In this document: positions 33,697 to 41,857 of the stretch, piece after piece
How positions within the stretch are numbered: position 1 is the stretch's first letter
Layout: every line of letters begins with the position of its first letter
Source of the DNA: Desulforhopalus sp.
Lineage (GTDB): Bacteria > Desulfobacterota > Desulfobulbia > Desulfobulbales > Desulfocapsaceae
Length of the DNA stretch: 64,000 nt
NCBI GenBank assembly: GCA_030247675.1
Contig: JAOTRX010000002.1
Location: forward strand, 744,001 to 808,000
Direction: 5' to 3'
Translations under genes and position numbers: made by a program
Notes under the pieces: model-generated
Database searches by the model: none
What the model was told of the DNA's origin: nothing
What the model saw: the letters and a program-made list of their open reading frames with translations, nothing else

Positions 33697-34775
33697 AAAG
33701 ATCTTTGTGTAGCCTCTTGGTTTTTTGTTCCGGCTATGGCAATACCTGTCAATAGCGCTGCAATTTTGTCGGCCGGCAGAATGTACCTGGCAGCGTCCAG
33801 CTTCACCGCTTCACCCGGCATGCCGTAGACCGCCGAGGTTTCTTCGTTCTGCGCAATTGTCACCGCTCCCTTGTCTCGCAACAGCTTCAGTTCCGAAGCC
33901 CCATCCCTGCCCATCCCGGTGAGCAGTACGCCCACTGCCTTTTTGCCAAATACTTCCGCGACTGAGCGAAACAGGCAGGAAACTGCGGGACGAAGACCAT
34001 TTTCCGGGTCTTCTTTCTGGCAACTGAGCCTTCGTCCCACGTCAATTCGCATCTGCACGCCATCCGGAGCGAGATAGACATGACCAGGACGGGTGATGCT
34101 GCCATGCACAGGCACCTGCACCGGCAGGGTGGATGTCTGGCCCAGCCATTCGGCAAATCCCTGGACAAAACCCTCGGCCATATGCTGGACAATCAAAATG
34201 GGCAGGGGAAAACTGTGCGGCAGCGCCGCCAGGATCTTTTCGATGACCGGCGGACCGCCGGTTGAGGCGCCGATCGCCACGATCTCCATCGGGGTGGCGT
34301 GGTGGGGAGAGGTAGTTCCGCGGTTCAAGGGCATTTGCGGCAGCCTCTCCCCGGTCCGGGGCCAGCGTTTGACCACCTTGATCTCCGACATCAGTTTTAC
34401 CGTGGAAATCAAGGTGCTGGCGTGCTTGGTGTAGTTGGGATGCCCCGGCCCCTGCGGCTTCTGCAGGATTGTCAGCGCCCCGGTTTCTATGGCCCGAAAC
34501 GAGGCATCTAGTTCCTGCATGTCTGGGCTTGCCGTCACCATCACTATTGGCACGGGGGTGTTTTCCATAATGCATCGCGAGGCCTCGAAACCGTCCATCT
34601 CGGGCATGTAGATATCCATGGTAACGAGATCCGGCTTGTGGCAGGCGACAAATTCCACCGCCTCTCTGCCATTCTTGGCCGAGCCTATGACCTCTATCCC
34701 CGGGTCGGAACGGAGAATATGGATGAGCAGCTCGCGGGCAACCGGAGAGTCTTCGACGACTAGTACCTTGATCAT
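33693..34775 (-). CDS. cheB: Chemotaxis protein methylesterase CheB
   Basis: 360 residues. Receiver domain first (VLVVEDSPVARELLIHILRS, phospho-acceptor in DLVTMDIYMPEMDGFEASRC). Then the esterase domain with nucleophile Ser in IGASTGGPPVIEKILAALP, His in ILIVQHMAEGFVQGFAEWLG and Asp in GMGRDGASELKLLRDKG. It removes methyl groups from chemoreceptors. It overlaps cheA and the next response regulator gene by 4 nt each, so translation is coupled. Confidence 0.95.
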   Translation of the reverse strand: MIKVLVVEDSPVARELLIHILRSDPGIEVIGSAKNGREAVEFVACHKPDLVTMDIYMPEMDGFEASRCIMENTPVPIVMVTASPDMQELDASFRAIETGALTILQKPQGPGHPNYTKHASTLISTVKLMSEIKVVKRWPRTGERLPQMPLNRGTTSPHHATPMEIVAIGASTGGPPVIEKILAALPHSFPLPILIVQHMAEGFVQGFAEWLGQTSTLPVQVPVHGSITRPGHVYLAPDGVQMRIDVGRRLSCQKEDPENGLRPAVSCLFRSVAEVFGKKAVGVLLTGMGRDGASELKLLRDKGAVTIAQNEETSAVYGMPGEAVKLDAARYILPADKIAALLTGIAIAGTKNQEATQRSL

Positions 34776-37033
34776 GTGAGTCTTCCGATGACCTCCAGAA
34801 GGTTGCTTTGGTCAAAACTGCTTTTAACGATATAGGCGTTGGCGCCACAATCTATACCGCGTTCCCGGTCTTCCCTGGATTCGAGGGCGGTCACCAGGAT
34901 AACCGGCATTTCCGAGAATTTATTGTCGGCGCGGATCTTGGTGGTGAGTTCAAAACCGTTCATCCTCGGCATCTCCACGTCGGAGACGACAAGATCGAAG
35001 TCCCGGTTGTTGAGGGCCGTGAAGGCATCCATGCCGTCAACCACCGTCTGGACGATGTAACCTGATGATTCAAGAATATTTTTCAGCATCATCCGGGCGG
35101 TGATCGAGTCCTCGGCCACCAGGACCCTGCTTTTTTTCTCGGCCTGAATCAGGGATCCTGCCGTGATTGTCGCCGGGCTTTGCAGGGCAGTCTTCAGCAG
35201 ATCGGGGACATTGAGGACAGGGACCACCTTGCCATTGCTCAGAACGGTTGCGCCCATGATATTTCTGACCCGCGACAGCTGTTTACCGAGAGGTTTTACC
35301 AGCACCTCCTGTTCGCAGATGATTTCGTCAACCGCAAAGGCCATTCGCCTTTCCGCCGCGCCCAGGATCACGATTTGCAGAGAGGAATTATCAGGTTGCC
35401 GCTGGTTGCGGGGGTCGTGCAGCCCCAATACATCGCCAAGTCTGACAAGGGCAATGGCCTGTCCAGCAAACATGATGGTTTGGCGGTTCTCGACGGTTTG
35501 AATGGTCTCCCTTTTGGTTCTTGCCACCCGTTCGATATTGGTGGAAGGGAGAACGAACACCTGGCCGGACACGGTGATCAGGGTTCCCCGGAGGGTTGCC
35601 AGGGTCAGTGGTACCACCATCCGAAATGTAGTCCCGGAATCCGGGATGCTCTCGACTGCCACCGTGCCATTGAGTTTCTCGACCTTTTCCCTGACGATGG
35701 CCAGGCCGAGCCCGCGGCCGGAGATGTCGGTTATGATCGGACTTGTCGTAACGCCGGATTGAAATGGCAATAATAGCGTTTCCTCTTTGCCGAGGCTGCC
35801 GGCAGCTTCCTGGGATACCCTGCCGCTTTTGACGGCCGAGGTGACGATTTTTTTTATATCAAAGCCGCATCCGTCATCGGCCACGGTAATCTCGATCTTG
35901 TTGTCGCGGGAAGCGACCCTGATTTTGACGATTCCACCGGCGGCTTTGTTCTTTTGCAGCCGTTCCGCTGGGGCCTCAATGCCGTGATCAAGAGAGTTGC
36001 GCAGCAGATGGATGAGCGGATCTTTCATCTCTTCCAGAACCCGCCGGTCAATCTCTATTTCCCCGCCTTCCAGCAGCAACTCGGCTTTTTTCCCTGCCGC
36101 ACTGGCCAGATTGCGAACGAACATCGGAAACATATCAAACATTACTGAAAAAGGCAGCATCAAGGTTTTCTTCATGTCATGCAGCAGCGTATCGATCTGC
36201 ATACCGGACATGCGGTAATCTGCTTCGGCGTTCTTGACGAGACTTGCCAGCTTGTTGGTCAAGGATAGTGGGAAGGTAGCAGCAGATGATAGTCCGGCCG
36301 AGGAACGGTAATGTCCATGGTCCTTTTTCCACGAGTCAAAATCTTTTCGCAAATCCTGCAAGTCAGAGAGACGTTGCCCTATCGCCAGCTTGATGCCGAT
36401 CAGCTCCTCGGCTTGCAGGAGGAGTCCATCAAGGGTGGCGGTGGCAATCCTGATGGTTTCCGGCGCAGCCGGGGACGAAACCGCAGCGGCCGGCAATGGT
36501 GGTGGCTGAGGAGGTTCTTTCGGCCAGTCGGCCGTAGCCCGAGGCTCCGGCTGCTCCGGGGGCGCAGTGTCTTGCGTTGACCGCATTCCCAGGGCTACAG
36601 CACCGAATGCTTCAGTTCGGCCCGGTGGTCCTCCGCAAATCGCGTCGTCCAGCCGCAGCATGAGATCCTGCAGTTTTGCACTTTTTGCGCCCGTCGGCTT
36701 TTCACTGTCGATCAGTTCGTAACAAAAATCGACACCATGTTGCAGCAGATCTGTTGTCCCTGTTGTAGGAGCGAGGCGGCCATGTTTCATGGCCGAGAAG
36801 ACACTCTCCACCGACTGGCAGAGGGAGACGATATCGGTCATGTTCACCGACCGGGCAGCACCTTTCAGACTATGCGCCTCCCGAAACATGGTTTCGACGA
36901 TACCGGCATGGTTTTGCCCATCGTCTTTACCCAGCATGCTGAGCCCGGTGGAGATCGCGGCGAGGTGCTCGCGGGCCTCCACCTTGAACATGGCCAGCAA
37001 TTTCTTTAGGAATTCGGCGTCCTCGTTGCCCAT
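34772..37033 (-). CDS. cheA: Hybrid chemotaxis histidine kinase CheA with receiver domain
   Basis: 753 residues. HPt domain with phospho-acceptor H54 in REAHSLKGAARS, a Pro-rich linker, a dimerisation region, an ATPase domain (N box HLLRNSLDHGIEAP, G boxes VADDGCGFDIKKI and DISGRGLGLAIVREK), a CheW-like domain, and a C-terminal receiver with D685 in DLVVSDVEMPRMNG. CheA-REC hybrids are typical of alternative (non-flagellar) chemosensory systems. The N-terminal HPt is kept, so it can phosphorylate both its own receiver and the downstream regulators. Confidence 0.95.
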   Translation of the reverse strand: MGNEDAEFLKKLLAMFKVEAREHLAAISTGLSMLGKDDGQNHAGIVETMFREAHSLKGAARSVNMTDIVSLCQSVESVFSAMKHGRLAPTTGTTDLLQHGVDFCYELIDSEKPTGAKSAKLQDLMLRLDDAICGGPPGRTEAFGAVALGMRSTQDTAPPEQPEPRATADWPKEPPQPPPLPAAAVSSPAAPETIRIATATLDGLLLQAEELIGIKLAIGQRLSDLQDLRKDFDSWKKDHGHYRSSAGLSSAATFPLSLTNKLASLVKNAEADYRMSGMQIDTLLHDMKKTLMLPFSVMFDMFPMFVRNLASAAGKKAELLLEGGEIEIDRRVLEEMKDPLIHLLRNSLDHGIEAPAERLQKNKAAGGIVKIRVASRDNKIEITVADDGCGFDIKKIVTSAVKSGRVSQEAAGSLGKEETLLLPFQSGVTTSPIITDISGRGLGLAIVREKVEKLNGTVAVESIPDSGTTFRMVVPLTLATLRGTLITVSGQVFVLPSTNIERVARTKRETIQTVENRQTIMFAGQAIALVRLGDVLGLHDPRNQRQPDNSSLQIVILGAAERRMAFAVDEIICEQEVLVKPLGKQLSRVRNIMGATVLSNGKVVPVLNVPDLLKTALQSPATITAGSLIQAEKKSRVLVAEDSITARMMLKNILESSGYIVQTVVDGMDAFTALNNRDFDLVVSDVEMPRMNGFELTTKIRADNKFSEMPVILVTALESREDRERGIDCGANAYIVKSSFDQSNLLEVIGRLT

Positions 37034-37075
37034 GGCAGTTCCTTTTCTTTTTCCGGTTCGCGGTTCTGTAGCTTT

Positions 37076-38944
37076 TCACACCTTGAACCGCGATACCATC
37101 TCCTTGAGTTTTTGTCCGAATTCATTCAAGGTATGCGCTGCATTCTCCACTTGCTTGGTCCCCAGGACGTTCTGGTGGGTCGCCTGTTTGATATTTTCCA
37201 TGGCGATGGCCACCTGCTCCATTCCGGCCAGCTGCTGCTGGCTGGAGACCGCTATCTGTTCCGCCGCCTGTGCCGCCTGGCCGATATTTTCAGCCAGTTT
37301 ATGGATCGACTCGCCGGACTCGGCCGACTGCTTGACCCCGCCTTCCACCGCCTTACTGACCTGTTCAGCAGCGAGTACCGATTTGACGGTTGCCTTCTGG
37401 ATATCGCCTAGAATCTTTCGCACCTGCTCCGTCGCCTGCTTCGACTGGTCGGCGAGACTTTTGATTTCCACGGCCACCACCGAAAAGCCCTTGCCGTGCT
37501 CTCCCGCCTTCGATGCCTCTATCGCCGCATTCACCGCCAAAAGGTTTGACTGCTGGGCAAGGTCGGTGACGACAGCGGTGATCTCGCCGATGGCCTGGGT
37601 CTGTTCGCTGAGGAGGACTACGCTCTCGGCAACGGTCTCCATGAGCTGCTTGATATGATTGATGCCGGTCAAGGTCTCCGATACATTGGCATAGCCTTGT
37701 TCGGCGACCTGCACTGCTTTCTGGGCGTTTTCCGAAACACTCCGGGCTTTCTTTGAAGACAGCAGGGCGGTTTGCTTGCTTTGCTCGACCGTCGCCGTCG
37801 TCTCGGCAACCGATGTCGCCGTCTCGGCCATTGCCGAGGCGATCTGGTTGGTCGAAGCGAGGATCTCGCCAGCGGAAGAGGCCAGAACATTGACGCCGTC
37901 ACCGATCTCCTCGTTTATTTTCCGCAGGTTACCAAGCATATTGGCAAAGGCGATGCCGAGAATGTCTTTGCCGGAAACCGGTTGTACCGTGGCTGTTAGA
38001 TCCCCTTCCGAGACCCTTTGCGACAAGGCGGCGATGTTTTTGAGATAGCCTGTCATATCAACAAAGGCGATACCGAGGATATCCTTGTCGGTGGCCGGTT
38101 GAACCGTCACCGCCAGGTTGCCTTGGGCGATTTGCCTGGATATCGCCGCCATATCCTGAAGATAGCGAACCATGGCGGTGAATGCCATCGTCAGGTGTCC
38201 AACCTCGTCCTGCCGGTCCTTCTCTTCTATGGTGACACCGAGATCGCCGGCGGAAATTCGTTTAGCCGCTGCGGTTAGCTCCTGTAGCGGTTTGGCGATC
38301 AGGTGACTCAAGAAGAAGGCGGCGGCCACGCTGCACGTGAAGACGAGGACGCCGATCGCGATAAAGATCTTTGACAGCAATTCCGCCCTGGCGTTGGCTT
38401 CGGCGATACGGGTCTTTGCCTCGGTGATGGCGGCATTGCCGAGTTCCCTGGCAATGCCGCGGATGCGGTTGTAGCGCTCAATCTGTTCGGAGGCCTCAAG
38501 GCCTGCCGCTTCGCCGCTCTTGCCGGCATGGATCAAGGCTATTTGGGTATCCCTGACCCTCCGGTATTCCACCAGAAGGGCGGCCATTTCGGAGATTTTC
38601 TGTAAATCCAGAGGATGGCTTTTTAAGGATTCGGAGACGACCTTAAGTCCCTCATCAATATCCCTGCTTCTTTCCCGGATATCTTTCTCCAACTCCTGAT
38701 GTTTTACCTTATCGGTGGTCATCATCATTTCCAGAAGCTGGGTGCGGGCACGGTTTTGCGTCGACCGCAACTCGACCAGCTGGACCGCGGGCAGGAAATC
38801 GTTCTGAAAGAGTTCCTCCTGGGACTGATGCAGGATGGAAAACCCTTGGTGGGCACTGGCAATGACGATCAGCAGAAATACGGTCATCAAGCCGAAGCTG
38901 AGCAAGAGTTTCGCCCGTGTGGTGAGGTTAATAAACCATTTCAT
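37076..38944 (-). CDS. Methyl-accepting chemotaxis protein with HAMP array
   Basis: 622 residues. Membrane helix at about 10-32, a four-helix-bundle sensor (35-190), second helix at about 190-215, then a HAMP domain and two more HAMP-like repeats (ISRQIAQGNLAVTVQPATDK, LSQRVSEGDLTATVQPVSGK, each followed by DILGIAF). The signalling domain has tip VVTDLAQQSNLLAVNAAIEA. It lies inside the che operon between cheA and cheW, so it is probably the dedicated receptor of this pathway. Confidence 0.92.
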   Translation of the reverse strand: MKWFINLTTRAKLLLSFGLMTVFLLIVIASAHQGFSILHQSQEELFQNDFLPAVQLVELRSTQNRARTQLLEMMMTTDKVKHQELEKDIRERSRDIDEGLKVVSESLKSHPLDLQKISEMAALLVEYRRVRDTQIALIHAGKSGEAAGLEASEQIERYNRIRGIARELGNAAITEAKTRIAEANARAELLSKIFIAIGVLVFTCSVAAAFFLSHLIAKPLQELTAAAKRISAGDLGVTIEEKDRQDEVGHLTMAFTAMVRYLQDMAAISRQIAQGNLAVTVQPATDKDILGIAFVDMTGYLKNIAALSQRVSEGDLTATVQPVSGKDILGIAFANMLGNLRKINEEIGDGVNVLASSAGEILASTNQIASAMAETATSVAETTATVEQSKQTALLSSKKARSVSENAQKAVQVAEQGYANVSETLTGINHIKQLMETVAESVVLLSEQTQAIGEITAVVTDLAQQSNLLAVNAAIEASKAGEHGKGFSVVAVEIKSLADQSKQATEQVRKILGDIQKATVKSVLAAEQVSKAVEGGVKQSAESGESIHKLAENIGQAAQAAEQIAVSSQQQLAGMEQVAIAMENIKQATHQNVLGTKQVENAAHTLNEFGQKLKEMVSRFKV

Positions 38945-38959
38945 ATCTTCTCCTTGTCA

Positions 38960-39559
38960 TCAAACTTCTTCGTGAACCACGATATTTTTATGTCCTATGA
39001 TCCTGGCGGCATCGAGGACGATGATATGCTCTCCGCTGATACCCCGGAGAAATTCCCGGCCGATACCGGTCAAGGCCGGTGGCGGTGGGGCGATGCTGCT
39101 GACTGCGAGGTTTTGTATGCCGAGTATCGCGTCGGCAAGGATGCCGAACTCCATGGTGCCGTCATCGATGATGATGATTTTATTCAGGTCACTTATCCCT
39201 TGCGGCGGCATGTTAAAAAATTTCTTAAGGTCGATAACCGAAAGAATTCGTCCGCGCACGTTCACCAAACCGAGAACAAATGGCGGCACCCCGGGCAGGG
39301 GGGTATAGTCGTCCATGGGGTTGACCTCACTGACGAAATGCGACTCAATGGCGTAGCGCTCATTCGCCAGCAGAAATTCCACGACATGCAGGGAATCCCC
39401 GGTGACTGGCTCTACCTGCTCTCTGGCGAGGCTTTCGGCCCGTTGCCGCAGTATCCGGTCCACCTCCTGCGGAGCCGGGTTATGACCTTTGGCGATCATA
39501 ACGCCGATTGCTTCCACCTGGTGACGAATTTCCTGCCAATCGATCTGTTTCCGGCTCAT
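38960..39559 (-). CDS. cheW: CheW-like coupling protein (second)
   Basis: 199 residues. An N-terminal helical extension (about 1-55) precedes a CheW domain: VEFLLANERYAIESHFVSEV, PPFVLGLVNVRGRILSVIDL, IIIIDDGTMEFGILADAILG. CheW links receptors to CheA. The start overlaps the cheR stop by 4 nt. A second CheW is encoded at 41000-41476, so the arrays may contain two couplers. Confidence 0.92.
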   Translation of the reverse strand: MSRKQIDWQEIRHQVEAIGVMIAKGHNPAPQEVDRILRQRAESLAREQVEPVTGDSLHVVEFLLANERYAIESHFVSEVNPMDDYTPLPGVPPFVLGLVNVRGRILSVIDLKKFFNMPPQGISDLNKIIIIDDGTMEFGILADAILGIQNLAVSSIAPPPPALTGIGREFLRGISGEHIIVLDAARIIGHKNIVVHEEV

Positions 39560-40995
39560 TCAGCTCTCCTCTGCCTGTCTCCGGTCATGGTATGTATCAG
39601 GGCAATCAGTCTTCCCGCGCTTATCCCCTCGCCCTCAGGCGGGATATCTTCCGGTGCTAATCCGCTCAATAAACTTCTTGCCTTTTCCAGGTGTTTTCCC
39701 GCCTCCTGGTATCTTTTCTGACGGTGCAGCAGATGGCCCAGGGCAAAATGCGCCACGGCAAATTCCTGATCGATATACAGCGCCCGCTGCAGGGCCGCCG
39801 CGGCTTCTTCCTGTTTGCCAATTTCCTGGAGGATAGAGGCCTGAAGATAATACAGCGACGGATTCAGTTTGTCGCTTTTCACGGCTTCTTCCGACATGGT
39901 CAGGGCCTCGGCGAGTTTTCCTTGATCTGCCAGCTGCCGCACCTGCCGTGCCAGCGAAGTGGTATCCTCATTTTCCCGGGGATCTCGTTGAGCCTTGTCC
40001 TGTGGAGGGGGTGGGATTGCCGGCCGGGTTGTTTGGACTGGAGGTGTCGGGGTGAGTGTCTGCCTAACCGTGGATTTTGTAGGCCCATTTGTTGTTTTCT
40101 GCGTCGGTATCGGTGGTTTAGGCCCCTTTCTATAGAACAATGCCCCAGGAAAGGAGACGCGGTGAACCATTGCTGAACATTCGCTGCCGGGGTAATCAAA
40201 GGGGCTGAAAACCAGCCAGCCGCCGTCAACCAGGCAGCGGGCGAGATTATCGGTAACGGCCTCGGCATGGTCCCGGGAAAAGTACATCAGAACGTTGCGG
40301 CAGAAGATAATATCCATGGCGTTGGTGCCGTTGATAATCGCCGGGTAGCCATCTTCAATGAGATTTATCGGGGCAAAAGTAACCATTCGTCTGAATTGCT
40401 TATGCAGTTGGAATTTCTTACCTGCCCTGGCAAAACACCGCTCCTTCACCCAAGACGGGGTGTCCCGGAAAGACCACTCGCTGTACAGCCCTTCGCCAGC
40501 CTTTTTCAGCGAGGAAGGGGAGATGTCCGTGGCCAGAATGGAGATATTCCAGTTCTGCAGATCGGGGAGCATCCTAGCCAGAAGGATTGCCAGGGAATAC
40601 GGCTCTTCCCCGGAGGAACAGGCGGCACTCCAGATTCTGAGGTTTTGCTGACCTCCTCTCCGGGAATTGATGATCTCTGGAAACACCTGGGTTTCAAGGA
40701 TTTCGAAGAGTTTCTTGTCCCGGAAGAAATGCGTTTCGCCGATGGTCAGGTGGTTGGCCAGGGTCTTAATCTGCATGGGCTGCAGGGTGGGGGAAGAAAG
40801 CAGCCACTCTGCACAGGCCTGCACCGAGTCGAAACCGAAGTCAGATGCTGCGGTACCTAAGCCCCGTGCCAGATCGTCGAGATGGGCGGGTGGATAGTGC
40901 AGGCCCATATGGGTTTCAATGAATGCCCCGAGTTTGGCAAGAAGAGCTGGGTTGACATCTGTCTTGCCGCAGGTCATGGAGGAACTCTTTCTCAC
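39556..40995 (-). CDS. cheR: CheR methyltransferase fused to TPR repeats
   Basis: 479 residues. The CheR domain (about 20-290) has NHLTIGETHFFRDKKLFEIL, the SAM-binding IWSAACSSGEEPYSLAILLA and MDIIFCRNVLMYFSRDHAEA. A Pro/Thr-rich linker (about 295-345) leads to a C-terminal TPR segment (LADQGKLAEALTMSEEAVKS, HFALGHLLHRQKRYQEAGKH). CheR-TPR fusions occur in alternative chemosensory systems, where the TPR adds a protein contact. I accept the GTG start at 40995 because GGAGAG lies 7 nt before it. Confidence 0.93.
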   Translation of the reverse strand: MRKSSSMTCGKTDVNPALLAKLGAFIETHMGLHYPPAHLDDLARGLGTAASDFGFDSVQACAEWLLSSPTLQPMQIKTLANHLTIGETHFFRDKKLFEILETQVFPEIINSRRGGQQNLRIWSAACSSGEEPYSLAILLARMLPDLQNWNISILATDISPSSLKKAGEGLYSEWSFRDTPSWVKERCFARAGKKFQLHKQFRRMVTFAPINLIEDGYPAIINGTNAMDIIFCRNVLMYFSRDHAEAVTDNLARCLVDGGWLVFSPFDYPGSECSAMVHRVSFPGALFYRKGPKPPIPTQKTTNGPTKSTVRQTLTPTPPVQTTRPAIPPPPQDKAQRDPRENEDTTSLARQVRQLADQGKLAEALTMSEEAVKSDKLNPSLYYLQASILQEIGKQEEAAAALQRALYIDQEFAVAHFALGHLLHRQKRYQEAGKHLEKARSLLSGLAPEDIPPEGEGISAGRLIALIHTMTGDRQRRAE

Positions 40996-40999
40996 CCTC

Positions 41000-41476
41000 T
41001 TACTCTCCCTGGGGAGCTGGTATTGAACCAGCCTTGGTCAGCAGCAGGTCAATCGCCGATTCATCTGCGGAGGAAAGAAACCTGTCAAGATTATAGATGT
41101 AGAGGACTCCATCACGAAGTTTGCTAACCCCTTGCAGATAGTCAATTCCCGGATAGATCGCATCCGGCGGGAGGATATGCTCTGCACTGATTTCGGTGAC
41201 GCCCTCAACCTCATCGACGAGCAGGGCGATGGGGCGATGGGTTGTACGGGTGAGAATGATTGTATCGCTTAGACGGGCCTCGACCTCGGGCAGGCGAAAC
41301 AATTCGCGGATGTTCAAGACGGGGAGGATAGCTCCGGCGACGTTGATCAAGCCAAGGACGATTGGCGGGGCCTTGGGTACGGGATTGACGGCAACCGCAT
41401 GGATAATTCTTTCAATATCGGTAACCTGCAGTGCGCAACGCAAACCGGCCAAGCGGAATATCAGAAATTGTAGCAC
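41000..41476 (-). CDS. cheW: CheW-like coupling protein (first)
   Basis: 158 residues, a single CheW domain: LQFLIFRLAGLRCALQVTDI, PPIVLGLINVAGAILPVLNI, ALLVDEVEGVTEISAEHILP. It is the first gene of the chemosensory operon, with a GTG start and AGGACG upstream, and is 4 nt from cheR. Confidence 0.92.
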   Translation of the reverse strand: MLQFLIFRLAGLRCALQVTDIERIIHAVAVNPVPKAPPIVLGLINVAGAILPVLNIRELFRLPEVEARLSDTIILTRTTHRPIALLVDEVEGVTEISAEHILPPDAIYPGIDYLQGVSKLRDGVLYIYNLDRFLSSADESAIDLLLTKAGSIPAPQGE

Positions 41477-41857
41477 TCTGTTCGTCCTGGTTTACTCATT
41501 GGATAAAGGGCGCAACCATGTCATCCGCACCCCGCAGGTAGAGACCAAGAGCAAATTTGTTCTTGATCGGCAATCAACCGGATAGTGTCATGGTTGTATC
41601 AAGCCAGAGCTTGCCATATTTTTCAATACGTTTTTGCTACGTCAAGGCTTTGTTACATCGCAATTGCACCGGAAGCGGGGAAAAACGGGAAACCTTGCTG
41701 GTCTCTACAAACGACAGGCCAGACCTGCAAGAGAGGGGCTTGTTGTTTCTGTTGTCCTGTTGCCGGCTTTCTGCTACCGTACGGCTGTATACCATATTAA
41801 GGCGAAACAGGTTTGGAGTACCGGTTTTTGTCCCTCAAATAAACAGTGAGGAAGCGC
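41477..41857. other. Divergent intergenic region cheW / iorA
   Basis: About 380 bp between the leftward chemosensory operon and rightward iorA. It should carry both promoters. I see no repeat copy, no strong hairpin and no supported gene; overlapping small reading frames lack ribosome-binding sites. Confidence 0.4.
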
